NCBI RefSeq assembly: GCF_014898055.3
Contig: NW_023602073.1
Span: 80,952,678-81,016,677 of the forward strand
DNA: 64,000 nt
Source of the DNA: Talpa occidentalis
Lineage: Eukaryota; Chordata; Mammalia; Eulipotyphla; Talpidae
Direction: 5' to 3'
The notes beneath the pieces are model-generated. The model was not told the DNA's origin. It worked only from the letters and a program-made list of their open reading frames with translations, and did not search any database. A program made the translations under genes and the position numbers. This document shows positions 1 to 11,574 of this stretch, one piece after another (position 1 is the first letter of the stretch; the number at the start of each line of letters is the position of its first letter).

Positions 1-2164
1 TATGAAAATTCCTTTAAAAATCAATGGTATAAGCTGGGCCCTGAAAATATTGCAAAAGATATTACATTTATTTAACTATCTTCAATCATGTTGTCTGGGG
101 ATAGCCCAAACAAGATTTTTAAGTTCACAGGGAAGTCACTTATTTTTAAATACTTTTTTTGTTTAGTTTTAATAAAAAAAATTACTTGGGAAGCAAGAGA
201 GAGGTGCAGTTTTTTACCTGGATAGAAAAGTTTGTATAAACAAATTGATACTGTTAGGAGTAATAAAGATCCATTTCTCCCTCCTGCCCAGTGTGATATC
301 ATCAAGAATCCATCCATCTAGCTTAACATTTAGCCTTAAAATACATATAAACTGCCCAACAAATTGATTTGTTTCTTATGTACCTAATGCCTGTCACTGT
401 TGTTTTACCTGCTTATCTCATCCAATGACTGTGTATTTCTTAACTTTACTTTTGTATCATTTTAAAATTTTATTTATCCATTTTATTATTTTCTTAATGC
501 ATAACTGGCTTACAGAACTGTGCATGATTCATAGGTGTAAGCCCACACTTCATATGCATGTTACCACACAATACCCACCACCAGTGTCCATATTCCTTCA
601 CAATAGTAAAGCAAAGCTTCCACTAAATAAATGTCTAAATGTGTGAATGAACCTTTGTTATAACTGAGAAGAAGGTTATTTGAGATTGTAAATTTTGAGA
701 GGCATATGACAGAATGAGAGCAGTGAAGCCTTCCCACGTAAATGTTGTAAGCTCTTGCTTCGTCACTGTATCTTAGACTATTAGCTGCACAATGTTTCTT
801 AGAATATTTTTAATCTAAAGAGATTATCAGGTTGTTTGCATTATATTGATAAAATAGCTATTTGTAGAATAAAATGTACTAAAAATGAGGGTAAAAAGGA
901 ACAACAAAGTTTGGGGGAGAAAAAACTTCAAATGTGAATTTGTTTTCTTCTAAGTGTTATTTAGATTTAAAATTATCCGCCACTATGAGAGGGGAGCAGT
1001 TATTTTAGTGGGTCTGTGTGTCTTTCCCCTAGTAATTATTCCCTAGTAATAATTCCCCTAGTAATTAAAAATGAAATACATTAAGGTGTAAAATAAAAAT
1101 ATTGACTTGAATAATGATTATTAATTAGAAATAAATACACAGTGGAGCAAATCTTCAATGCTTCTGAAATAGCTGTTGAAATTGACTATTATACAAGATA
1201 ATACTTATGAATGACAAATGCTTTCAACAATGCCTTCAGTATCAAACTAAATTTTTGATGATTCCAAAAAGGTATCTTGTCCTCTCAATTTGAACATATT
1301 TTGAAAAATACATTTGGGAAATTAAATTTAGTAGATACAAAGTCAAACTATCAATATATCTAGAGAGGAGCAAAGTGCTCTCCTGTTCATGAAGTTCATC
1401 ACTCCGCAGTCATTCTTGTGTAGCCATTATTCAAAACACCAAGTCATGGTTATTAAGTATAATCTGTTGATATTATGTAAAAGTCATTCCCATGTTGGAA
1501 ATAATGCTACCAACACCATACATGTCCGATTTCAAGTAAATTAGCAGACTATCGTGTGACTTGGGAAACATGAATGCATGCTTTATGAATGGGTCATTCC
1601 TTTCTACACTCTTCCAAGAGAAGTGAAATATTTGACCTTAAGTAAGTAAATTCAGGATTATTTCATTGAATAAGATGTGCCAGATTTTCTGAGGAATGAA
1701 AATAGGAAAAAATGTGATAATATACCAAGAAAAAATATTCCCAATAGAGTTGTTTGGTTTTTGTTTTAATTATTTAATGAAAAGTCTTTCAATATGTTCG
1801 ATTTTTGTTAAATCTAGAGGCATTCCTTTGGGGTATGAAAAATGTTACTTCATGAATTATAATCAGAAATTCCAAAAATCCAGGTTAAGATTACATTCTT
1901 GCAGACTGTTGAAGCCAGGAGGGGCACTGAAACTACAGTTAGGATAGGTATTAGGTCATGGTGAACATAAGATAAGCACTCCCATTTTCACGTATTGTTT
2001 TCCTTTTAACAAAATAAAACAAAGCTGTTTTCCCCTTTTTATTTCTATCGTCTGGAACATTATCTACACTTTACAGTGTAGTGCTATGGTGTCTCAAAAT
2101 ATCTAGAGTAAATATCTTTATTTTTGGAATGCCTTACAGATCAAATTAAAAATAAAAGAAACTA
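1..2164. other. AT-rich noncoding DNA, nothing recognised
   Basis: No ORF longer than 83 codons occurs here and none resembles a known protein. No SINE or clear L1 is visible. A short local repetition of 'ccctagtaatt' lies around 1027-1067. The rest appears to be unique or too decayed to identify. Confidence 0.6.
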
Positions 2165-2447
2165 GGGGCCTCCCCGGTGGCGCAGCGGTTGAGAGCCGCG
2201 CTGCGAAGCTGTCCGCAGCCGCTGCTGCACGGGTTCGATTCCCAGCCGGCCAGGAAGAAGCCCACATGGCACAACAGACCTCTCCTGCTTTGCCTTTGCT
2301 CCCCTTAGCAGTGTCTTCGCTCTGTCTACCTGTTCTGCTCCCTGCTCTGGCTCTGGTGAATTCTCTCACCCTCCTGTGCTTCTGACCATTACCCCACTTC
2401 TTGTATAAAATAAATCAATAAATCTTTTAAAAAAATAAAAAATAAAT
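2165..2447 (+). mobile_element. tRNA-derived SINE, mixed type 1/2
   Basis: Full-length retroposon. The head 'gggcctccccggtggcgcag' carries the A-box-like pol III promoter element, followed by a B box 'gggttcgattccc' and an A-rich tail. The flanking repeat 'aaataaaagaaacta' lies just upstream (to 2164) and again after the tail (about 2447-2462). The head resembles type 1, whereas the middle ('cagccggccagg') is like type 2. The 83-codon antisense ORF through it is SINE sequence. Confidence 0.9.
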
Positions 2448-2725
2448 AAATAAAAGAAACTAAAACTTACTACTTTAAATATTATTTGAATACAATAGGA
2501 ATCTGTGTTTTGAGATCACCTCAACATAAGAATTATTTTTGAAAAACATTTGCTACTTGAAACTACTAATCTAATCCTATAAGAATATATCTTTCAATAT
2601 AACAGTTTAGATATGTCCTTAACAAAAGCACTATCAGCGGTTTAACTGGCTAATATGAAGGCTTACTACCTTTTCAGATGTATGAATTCTAACTTGTAAA
2701 AATCACCTTAAAAATCAATCTTAGA

Positions 2726-3036
2726 GGGGCCTCCCCGGTGGCGCAGCGGTTGAGCCCTGGGTTACGAAGCTGCCCGCGGCCTCTGCGGCGCCGGTTCGAT
2801 CCCTGGCTGCTCCCCGGCCACCTGAGGAGGGTCCCACATGGCGCGCAGACCTCTCCTGCCGCCCGCTGCTCCCCTCAGCACTGTACCTCGGTCCCTCTGC
2901 CTGCCCTGCTCCCCTCTCTGGCTCTGGTGAATTCTCTCACCCTCCCGCGCTTCTGACTGTACCCAGTGCATGTGTAAACAGAACAAACAAACAAAACAAA
3001 TAAATAAAGAAATAAACATGCCTCTATAAAAAAAAA
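2726..3036 (+). mobile_element. tRNA-derived SINE, type 1, with unusual extended tail
   Basis: Full-length copy with an intact head, B box region and the type 1 end 'gtacccagtgcatgtg'. It is flanked by 'aaaatcaatcttaga' at 2711-2725 and again ending at 3051. Instead of a simple A tail it continues with a CAAA-rich tract and then 'acatgcctctataaaa'. The same extension is seen at the tail of the minus-strand SINE at 16389-16697. ORFs on both strands here are SINE-derived. Confidence 0.93.
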
Positions 3037-3174
3037 AAAATCAATCTTAGAAATTACATTTTGAACTATGAATAAAATAAAAAGGAATTAAGATACATCT
3101 TTGGGGAATGAAAAATCTATTAAATACTTGGTAAGTTAGGCTGCTCCTTTGGAAAACATCTAAAGATCTAGAAA

Positions 3175-3440
3175 ACAACAGAGTCTAGTGGTGGGAGGGC
3201 AGAGTATGAGACCACGTTACCTCTGTGTGAATGCTTTCTCTCACTTATGCTATCTTTATGACCTTGGACAAGTTCCCCAACCTTCCTGTGCTTCAGTTTT
3301 CTTATCTGTACAATGGATATAATGATAGCACATATTTTTTTGTTAGTAAAATTAGTTATGAATCATTTAATACACTTATGTAAGAGCATTTTCTAGCATA
3401 TGAGCAATTCTTATAGTAAGTACTTAGCAAATAAACATTA
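3175..3440 (+). mobile_element. MIR-type SINE relic
   Basis: The segment contains degraded MIR core phrases, such as 'gaccttggacaagttcccc', 'cttcagttttcttatctgta' and 'caatggatataatgatagca', ending near a 'tagtaagtacttagcaaata' stretch. MIRs are ancient tRNA-derived SINEs shared by all mammals, so this predates the other SINEs in the window. The assignment rests on remembered consensus and the edges are approximate. Confidence 0.75.
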
Positions 3441-3686
3441 AGAGACTTGAACTCATGCCCAGTAGCTGCTGCTCAGAGCCAGATATATAATTTCTTTAGA
3501 AATTTGCATGTCTTTTAAATGAGGGGATTATATTTGTTGACTTCTTTTCTGGTTAACTACTTCAAGATTCTTAAAATGACATTAAAATGTAGCTAACAAG
3601 CAAGAAATCAGGTTTTATATGTTAATCCTTCAGAAAGAGAATAAAGCCATCTCTTTCTACTGAATAAATACAAATGAACAATTCTT

Positions 3687-3966
3687 TTTTTTTTTTTTTG
3701 AAAGATTTATTTTTTATTCATGCATACAAGAACCGGGGCAGAGGCCAGATGTGTGGGAGGATGAGAGGATTCACCAGAGACAGAGTGGGGACCGGAACAG
3801 GCAGACTGAAATACACCACTAAGTGGAGCAGCGGGTGAGACAGGAGAAGTCTGCAGTGCCATGTGGGAATCTCGCCGGCTGGCCAGGATTGAACTTGCGC
3901 TGCAGAGGCTGCGGACAGCTTCACAGCGCTGCCCTCAACCACCTGCGCCACCAGGGGTTGCCCCCA
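3687..3966 (-). mobile_element. tRNA-derived SINE, type 2
   Basis: Reverse-oriented copy that starts with a T-run and 'attcatgcatacaagaacc' (complement of the type 2 tail) and ends with the complement of the head, 'caccaggggttgcccc'. The target-site duplication is 'caaatgaacaattctt' at 3671-3686 and 'caaatgaagaattctt' at 3967-3982, with one mismatch. An 83-codon ORF reading through it has no independent meaning. Confidence 0.92.
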
Positions 3967-4465
3967 CAAATGAAGAATTCTTAAAATAAAAATAAATCAG
4001 AATTTTATTTTTAAATCGCCAAATGAGAACTAGAACTAGGAAGAAAGCTGTATGAATTACCATGAGTAAATGTATGCTAGTATTGATGCTCCTGAGCTAT
4101 AGATAATTGCATTTCTAAGCATTAACATATTCAGGAAAATAATCCCTTAATATAAATGCCTAACTTATAGCATTTTGTATTTTTTTCCTATTAACTGTGA
4201 CACTATATTAAATGTTATGACTATTAGGGATTGAAGTAATAGTGTCAGTTATGTTTATAGTACCTTTTTATCTACTATTGGCACTACGAACTGGAAACCT
4301 GATTTATTGTCTCTTATATCAACCCAGGTTCTTGGTTGCAAAATATACAAATCAACTCTGGTTTACATAAGCAGAGCAGGAATTCAACTATATTACCCCC
4401 AAATTAATGGAGAAATGACTACAAAACCAGCTAAGGGAACTGAACACTGAAAAGTCAGTGAAACA

Positions 4466-4773
4466 GGGCCTCCACAGTGGCACAGCGGTTGAGCGCTGAG
4501 CTGCAAAGCTGCCTGCAGCCTTTGCAGTGCGGGTTCGAGCCCCCGCCTCAGGCGTGAGGGTTCCACATGGTGCGCAGACCTCTCCTGCCGCCCTCTGCTC
4601 CCCTCAGCAGTGTACTTTGGTCCTTCTGCCTGTTCTGCCCCTGCTCTGGCTCTGGTGAATTCTCTCACCCTCCCGCGCTTCTGACTGTACCCAGTGCTTG
4701 TATGTATAAATAAATGAATAAATAAATAAATAAATAAATAAATAAATCTTAAAAAAAAAAAAAAAGAAAAAGA
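4466..4773 (+). mobile_element. tRNA-derived SINE, type 1
   Basis: Full-length copy running from 'gggcctccacagtggcacag' to 'gtacccagtgcttgta', then an (AAAT)n tract and a long A-run. The TSD 'gtcagtgaaacag' ends at 4465 and recurs as 'atcagtgaaacag' after the tail, ending near 4789. The (AAAT)n tail makes it a length-variable locus. Confidence 0.92.
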
Positions 4774-4789
4774 AAAATCAGTGAAACAG

Positions 4790-5850
4790 AGGGCGGTGGA
4801 GCAGCCAAAAGCCTAGACACTCACTGCCACTGCTACTCTGTGGCCATGATAGGCTTTTCAACATTGAATGGCTGTGCTTCCACCATAAAAGAAAAGTCTG
4901 AATTCTTCTTAATTATGTGTCACAATTAATGTCGAGTCTGATCTTCTAGGAGGCATATTTGATGGCCCAAATCTATGATCTAGCTGTCAGGGATTAGATG
5001 AAACGAATATCTAAACTTCTTAGTGTTAATACAGAAAGCAGAGGACAATGTTGTATTCCAGAAACTTAGGTTTAAAGTCTGGATGATCAAAAGCAGTAAA
5101 TATCCACTACTTGTTTATCATGAGGTAGATGAAAAAGCATATATTCTGAAGATAGGCTGGGTTTGCATTCCAAAGTGAAAAATCATTACCTCTGTGGTAG
5201 TTCACAGTGTACTAAAATCATGTGACTATCACTTTTCCCAAATGTAGGTCCTCATGTAACACCATCACACATCATGTGAAAACCTGTTGTGAGAATTAAA
5301 TGAGAGAAATTATCTAAAAGTGTGAGACTCCTTGAAGTTACCTAATGCATATTATTTAACATCTCTGATCCATTTTATTTTGTGTTTACAAATAAGTACT
5401 TGATATTGAGAATTCTACATCTGCAACCAGTAGTGAAACTTTCTGTTTTACATCTTTGGTTGACATTAATAAAGCACTTCAAGCTGGTGTGGGTGGATAT
5501 TCCTTCCTGTTGAAAAGAGAACAAAAACTTCAACAGGGAGCAGCTGGAGACAAACATTGGAGAGAGGAAAAGCAGAAAGTGTTGCATGGTTTAATCATTT
5601 AAATCACAGATTAAGTCAAAATAATAGCAGAGAAAATGCAGAGATTTTCAAATGTGTGACTCTATAGTGGCAAGCTCACAAGGTCTTTTTGTTGGGATCA
5701 ACAGAGAAAATGCTAAATGAACACAATTACATATATCCTGAGAAAGAAAAGGATTTATAAGTAAACATTTTATTTTACTCTATAAATTTATTAAATTTTC
5801 CTTTACACTCAAAGCCCTATGCAACACGATATAATCATTAGCGATATTAA
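4790..5850. other. Mostly unannotated DNA with a probable MIR relic
   Basis: Around 5135-5375 there are decayed MIR-like phrases ('ggctgggtttgcattcca' and 'ttgtgagaattaaatgagag'). I see nothing else recognisable. The 70-codon antisense ORF at 5375-5587 resembles no known protein. Confidence 0.45.
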
Positions 5851-5865
5851 AAAAGTAGTAACACA

Positions 5866-6129
5866 GGGCCTCCCTGGTGGCGCAGCAGTTGAGCGCTGGG
5901 TTGCGAAACTGCCCGCAGCCTCCACAGCGTTGGTTCAATCCCCGGCTGCCAGCGAGGGTCCCACATGGCACACAGACCTTTCCTGCCGCGTCAGCTGCTC
6001 CCCTCAGCAGTGTACTTCATTCTGCGTGCTCTGCTCCCTGCTCTGGCTCTGGTGAATTCTTTCACCCTCCCGTGCTTCTGACTGTACCCAGTACTTGTAT
6101 AAATAAATAAATAAATCTTTAAAAAAATA
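5866..6129 (+). mobile_element. tRNA-derived SINE, type 1
   Basis: Complete copy with head 'gggcctccctggtggcgcag', end 'gtacccagtacttgta' and an A-rich tail. The flanking repeat 'aaaagtagtaacaca' ends at 5865, and a shortened 'aaaagtaacaca' follows the tail. Three overlapping short ORFs here are SINE frames. Confidence 0.92.
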
Positions 6130-6404
6130 AAAAGTAACACAAGCTATTAACCATTAAATGTTCTTGAGATTTCATATGAACACATCCAAAGTGTGAGATC
6201 CTATAGTTCTAAATCATACACAGCTTTCTAAACCGATGTTATTTCAATTTAAAAAAAAAATAAATACCTTTTTCCACTATATCATTGAAAAACTAAAAAG
6301 GTAAATAAGAGCTGAGAACTTCAGGAAAGGTGGTTTTACTTAAAGAAAATTAAAAATCTTGAGTAAGAAATCAGGTATACCATCTTGTTGTAAAACCAGA
6401 AAGA

Positions 6405-6673
6405 GGGCCTCCCTGGTGGCGCAAGGGATTAAGACACAACCTATGAAGCTCTCTGCAGCCACTGCAGCAGGACTTCGATCCCTGGCCAGGAAGCAACCCA
6501 CATGGCACAGCAGACCTCTCCTGACTTGCCCACTGCTCCCCTCAGCAGTGTATTTCAGTCACTCTCCCTGTTCTGTTCCCCACTCTGTCTCTGGTGAATC
6601 TTCTCACGCCCCACACCTCTGGACTGTACCCCAGTTCTTGTAAGCATAAAATAAATAAATCTTAAAAAAAAAA
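6405..6673 (+). mobile_element. tRNA-derived SINE, type 3
   Basis: The head reads 'gggcctccctggtggcgcaa' followed by 'gggattaag', the type 3 variant. It ends with 'ccccagttcttgtaagcat' and an A-run. The TSD 'accagaaagag'/'aacagaaagag' brackets it, with the second copy ending at about 6683. Confidence 0.9.
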
Positions 6674-6683
6674 ACAGAAAGAG

Positions 6684-7469
6684 ATTAAAGATAATCTTTC
6701 TTAACACTGAGTTTTACAAAAAAAGATTCTGATGTGAAAAAAATGTAGAAACATTAAATTCCTGGTTGGAGCAACCACAGGCTAATTACTACTTTAAAGT
6801 TTTCAAGTAAATGGTTCAAATGATCATAAGTTCTCCATCTGTCAATATGAAGTCAAACTGCATATAATAATGAATATCTGATATTTTGCTGGTATAAAAG
6901 TTACATTTGAGACTCTCCCTACCTAATTAATGCAGTAGGGATTGGGGGTAGTGCTGCAGAGAGGACTTTGCTATATATTACACTTGGGAGTTCTTCAAAA
7001 TAAATCAGTCCCTCAGTATTTTAAAATTTTTTATGAAATATGAATTTGTATATTTAGTAATTTATTTCTCCCTTATTTTAGAAACAGTATAGCTGTTTTA
7101 TTAACAGCATGGGTTTCAGGGGGTTGTGGAGGACAATCCATTTTACCTCTATTGGAGATATTTTTATAATGTAATGGCTGTGAGTTTTTTGCCTGTGAAT
7201 TAGCTAGCAGTCATTGAAGTTCCAAGTGACAGATAATTTTATTATTTAACTTGAGACAAAGATTTAAATTATTTTTTTTTGTTTTTTTCACAGATTTAAT
7301 GGAGGAACATAAAAATGCTTAGTTTCATGAGATAGCTGATTTTGTAGTATATTTCTATATTGTAGTATATTTGTAGTATCAGGAGTAATCTGGAGAGCAT
7401 CATCTACTTCACTAACTAGTGTGAATGAAAACCCATATAGTATATTGTAAATGAGAAATGAAGTACGGG
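6684..7469. other. AT-rich noncoding DNA, nothing recognised
   Basis: No ORF or identifiable repeat is supported. Around 7340-7380 a short 'ttgtagtatat' motif recurs three times in imperfect form. Confidence 0.5.
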
Positions 7470-8440
7470 ATTATTGTGTGGAACTTGGAATTATTGACAT
7501 AGGTTCTGACAATCACATTCCTAGCTATTTATCCAAACAAGTTGAAAATTTATATACATAAAAAACCTACACTGAAACATATATAGCAGTTTCATTTATA
7601 ATTGTTATAACTTGAAAGCAATCAAGACATTCTTATTAGCGATGAACAGACTTTGGTACATTCTTATAATAGAAAATTTTTCAGTGTTAAAATGAGATGA
7701 GCTATCAAAAACATTTTTTAAAATACATGGAGGGTGCCTCCCCTGGTGGTGGAGGTGGTTGAGGACCACGCTGTGAAGCTGTCCGCAGCCTCTGCAGCGC
7801 CAGTTCGATCCCAGCCAGCTGGTGAGGGTCCCACATGGCGGCAGACCTCTCCTGTCTTGCCCGCTGCTCCCCTCAGCAGTATATTTCATCAGTCAGCCTG
7901 TTCTGTTCCTTCCTCTGTCTCTGGTGAATCCTCTCACCCTCCCGTTTATCTGGCCTGTACCCTGGTTCTTGTATAAATAAATAAATCTTTTAAAAAAGAT
8001 AAAATACATGGAGGAACCTTAAAATGTATGTGGATCAGTGAAAGAAGTCTATCTGAAAATGTTAAAAATTGTGTGATATTAACTTTACAGCATCCTAGAA
8101 AAAGGTAAAAATAAGGAGACAGTACATAAGATCAGGTACTAGGAGGGATAGAAGTGTATAATATATTGGTAGACCATAGGGGATTTTAAAGCAATGAAAC
8201 TACTCATTATAATTTTGTAATTTTAGATACATGATACTGTGCATTTGTCAGAATCAAAGTTAATTCAATACAAAGAATAAGTATTAATGTAAGTTATGAA
8301 GTTTAATTTATAAGAATATAATAATATTTACCAGTTATAACAAATGTACCACACTGAAACAAGACATTATTAGTAGGGGAAACTGATGGTGAAGGGAACT
8401 CCATACTTAATGCTGAAATATTTTATAAATTGAAAATCCC
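7470..8440 (+). mobile_element. LINE-1 3' end (old L1M-like), split by a SINE
   Basis: The text follows the 3' part of mammalian L1 in the sense direction: the phrase near 7500-7640 about targets such as 'gcaatcaagacattcttatt', and later 'gattttaaagcaatgaaact' and 'atactgtgcatttgtcag'. The SINE at 7732-8000 interrupts it. It carries no usable reading frame. It shares 3' UTR phrases with the L1 at 48188-48535, suggesting related old subfamilies. Confidence 0.7.
7732..8000 (+). mobile_element. tRNA-derived SINE, type 2, inserted in L1
   Basis: The head is slightly altered ('gggtgcctcccctggtggtg'), followed by a B box 'agttcgatccc' and the end 'taccctggttcttgta'. The TSD 'aaatacatggagg' lies at about 7720-7732 and 8002-8014, so the insertion into the older L1 is unambiguous. 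Confidence 0.92.
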
Positions 8441-8724
8441 AAAAAATAAGTTTATTAATTGAGTAACAAAAAAGGTAGCAAGACTGAAGTTCATGACAGC
8501 AAACTTGGATAAAGGTAACAGAAATAGAAAGGGGAATGACTTGGGAGTCATTTGACTTATGGCAACAATGTCACAATGTTAAATTGGATCATGAGGTTAG
8601 GGGGAAATGACATAAAGAAAAGAATCTAGGCTAATGTTCTCAATATGGACTTGGGCGCTTAGGCATTATCAATAATGGTGTGCGAGGGCCAATTAGGCTG
8701 AAAGACAAATAATTTCATCTCTGA

Positions 8725-8993
8725 TTTTTTTTAAGCTTTATTTATTCATGCATGTAAGAACTGGGGTACAGGCCAGATGCGCGGGAGGGTGAGAGAATTC
8801 ACTGAAGACAGAGAGGGGAACAGAACAGGAAGACTGACGAAATAGACTGCTGAGGGGAGCAGTGGGCACGGCAGGAGAGGTCAGCCTGCCATGTGGGACC
8901 CTCACTGGCTGGCTGGGATCGAACCAGCACTGCAGAGGCTGCGGACAGCTTCACAGTGCGGTGCTCAACTGCCTGCTCCACCAGAGGAAGCCC
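8725..8993 (-). mobile_element. tRNA-derived SINE, type 2
   Basis: Reverse-oriented copy with tail complement 'tttattcatgcatgtaagaa' and head complement 'ccaccagaggaagccc'. The TSD 'tcatctctga' lies at 8715-8724 and 8994-9003. Confidence 0.9.
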
Positions 8994-9849
8994 TCATCTC
9001 TGAATTTTTTGAGTTTTTATAATTGTAGTAAATGGTGAAGAAGATTTTCTATAAAAATAACAGCTTCAAATTCAAAAATTAAATATGGTTTCTTGTCAAA
9101 GATTTGTGGGACTTTGTATGTTTAAAATAAATCTACACTACTAATCTTCTGTATTCCATAATCTGTTTTAGAATACAGTGAGAAGACTTTAATCTCTGCT
9201 TAGGCCATGCTAATGAGAGCAAAACTTAAAGGGGACTGGATTAAGAGTCAGAAGTTGTGAAAAATCAAATATTAAGCCTTTTTCTAAATTATTAGGCAAT
9301 CTTATTTTGCATAACACCTATGGTGGAGGGAAACTGACTTAGATATGAAAGCACTACAAATCCCTTTAGCATGAGATGCTTCAATTGTGTCTCTGAAAAT
9401 ATTTTGATTTCTTTGTGTAAGTGCTACTGCATATCATTGCCTCTAACTACACACTTACAACACTCTTTGAAAATTGAGCTGGTAATTTAGATAGCATATC
9501 ACAACAAGTGTAGCAAAGCCGGAGAATATTAAATGGATATGCAAATTGACTGATGAATATGAATAGCATCTGAAGTTACAGATACTGTCATAACATCATG
9601 AAATTAAAAATAGGATTCTATTACAAAGATTCAAGTTCTGTAGAATAAATTAAAAAGTGAATAACTATAGGATTCTAGTTTCATGAAAGACAGCATTTTT
9701 ACATAAGTTTTTTTTTTAATGAGAAAATAAAGAGTATGTTAAGTATTCATAGAGCCGTAGGGGATGATATAAAATATTTATCTTGTTTAATAGTAGTAAT
9801 TCCTAATATTTTGATAATGAAATATGTTTTTTCACCATGTATTTTCATA

Positions 9850-10005
9850 AATTATGTCATGGTTTTCTTTCATTGTGCAAGATAATTAGAACAAGTACTA
9901 ATACATCTATTGATAGATGAGTAAACTGTGACTCCTAGAGTTTAGGAAAGTTGTTCCAGTTCAATATTATCATGAGTTCTAAGTCTAGAGACTAAACGCA
10001 GAACA
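9850..10005 (-). mobile_element. Probable MIR relic
   Basis: The stretch 'gatgagtaaactgtgactcc', the 'tagagtttaggaaagttgtt' that follows, and 'gagttctaagtctagagact' resemble the reverse complement of the MIR core in the expected order. It is heavily decayed and the borders are uncertain. Confidence 0.5.
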
Positions 10006-10039
10006 ATTTATGTCATAGGAGTTTCTTAGAATCTGCCAG

Positions 10040-10870
10040 AAAATAAATGTGTGGTTGTCACTTTGATTTCATTTTTGTTTCACTCTCCTCTAGGAAGTCT
10101 TTGTAATCATCAAGAAAAAGGGCCAACCACTTTTGAGTCCTTAAAGTAGCTCCTTTGTGAAGGATTGTAGACATCCATGAGATACTGAGGAGCGTTATCC
10201 TAAGAAGTATTTCATGATCTGAAAAAAATGGGTTGTGCCACTTGTTGCTTCGGCAGAACCACACTGTCAAAGCAACAAGGGTTGTGGAGCAGGCTGTGCA
10301 ATGCAGGGTGCTGCTGAAGAGCAAGATCCTTGATTATTGATAGAATTATTGATAGAATAATTATACAGCATCAGTTACATGAGGTTGGAGGACAAAGAAG
10401 GGTGGAAAATGGAAAATGTGCTTATGTCATCTAGGGCTTCAGGGGCAGTGAATCCATTGACCAAGTATTTTTTATCTGCTCGATGACTCAGTATTGTAAT
10501 GGAAATGATACCCCAGACCCCACCATGGTTCCAATATTATCAATAAGGCATCCTGCTGATCAGTTTGTGACCAAAGTTGTACATCAGTCAATGGCCCCCC
10601 AGACATTCTGGGACATACCTTATGATGTATAACCATTGCCCAGCGTGAGCAAATATACTACTCTAGTTTAACTTAAACGGAGCCTTGTAGGGTCTGGTAT
10701 ATTACCTTCTTTTAGGTCATATAACTAACTGACCGGGCTGTTCTCACCTTCTATTGGAATGTAGAACTGCACATAACAAAAATGGCGGCTGAGCAGACTG
10801 TTTAAGTCTAGCAGACCCACAGGTTGAAATACATTTTGTGTAAAGAAATGTAAAAGGAAAGCTTATATAA
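10040..10870. other. Unassigned segment with an 88-codon antisense ORF
   Basis: This stretch is slightly richer in G+C than its surroundings. On the minus strand 10058-10324 is an ATG-started 88-codon frame with a cysteine-rich, hydrophobic start and an acidic/basic end (Leu-Asp-Asp-Tyr, then Glu-Glu-Ser-Glu). I do not recognise it. It could be a decayed pseudogene, part of an old LTR element, or chance. From 10480 to 10810 the sequence matches no repeat I know. No splice-site or promoter case can be made. Confidence 0.3.
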
Positions 10871-11144
10871 TTTCTAGTGCATGTGGTAAGTGAATCCAAT
10901 GCCTGGCTGGCTGAACACTTAGGAGTTGGTTTACAAAAGGCAGGATCACATAAATTACTAAGTAAAAAGTTTTGTTATTATGAAATGTTTAGGTGCATCA
11001 ACCTAGGACTTCTCTGTATCTTCACAAAAACAGAAATTTCTGATCAATAAGGGAGCAAAGGATCAAAACATTACTTCACTCATTTAAGTTGTTTAAAATA
11101 ATTGATAATTAATATTTATTAATGCCTTTCATTTCATAGTTAAG

Positions 11145-11306
11145 AAAATAATTCCTCCATTATCATACATAACTCGAATTTAAATATATGTGAATAGTTA
11201 TACAAATGTCATCAAGTTTATCTCCGCCTTGCACTATGTTCTTTAACTGGATCAACCCCTTGTGTTACTTCATTTTGGCTTTTCTCATCTTATTCTTTAT
11301 GTGTTC
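11145..11306 (+). repeat. Local duplication, donor segment A
   Basis: From 'aaaataattcctccattatc' to 'tattctttatgtgttc' this 160-base segment recurs almost base for base at 15522-15678. The copies differ by a few small indels (for example 'gccttgcac' versus 'gcctgtc', and four bases 'cttt' missing downstream). No poly-A tail or TSD is visible, so it does not look like a retroposon. Confidence 0.85.
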
Positions 11307-11574
11307 TCTGGGTAGTTTTATCCATTTCCTTTATGGGAATTGGCATCTATAGGATGAAAATCATAAATCTTTTTTCCTTAAATCAACACATAAAATATTA
11401 CTGTCCAATTGGCAAATTTACTACATCACGCCAGTCACCAAACCTGGATTTCTTAACTTTCCTTTGTGTCATTTTTGTTCCACCTCCAGTTGGTCATGAT
11501 TTTCAATGTATTACTTATAACACTATCAGGATTTTATATTTCTTAAGGAAAATATGTTGAGGCTGATTCACTAC

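Noticed and set aside
2165..2240. SINE heads as functional tRNA genes
   Set aside because: They keep A- and B-box-like promoter text but are embedded in a 240-base SINE body with poly-A and target duplications, and a cloverleaf is not preserved.
4700..4750. AAAT and TTTA tracts as separate regulatory elements
   Set aside because: They are SINE tails that expanded as microsatellites.
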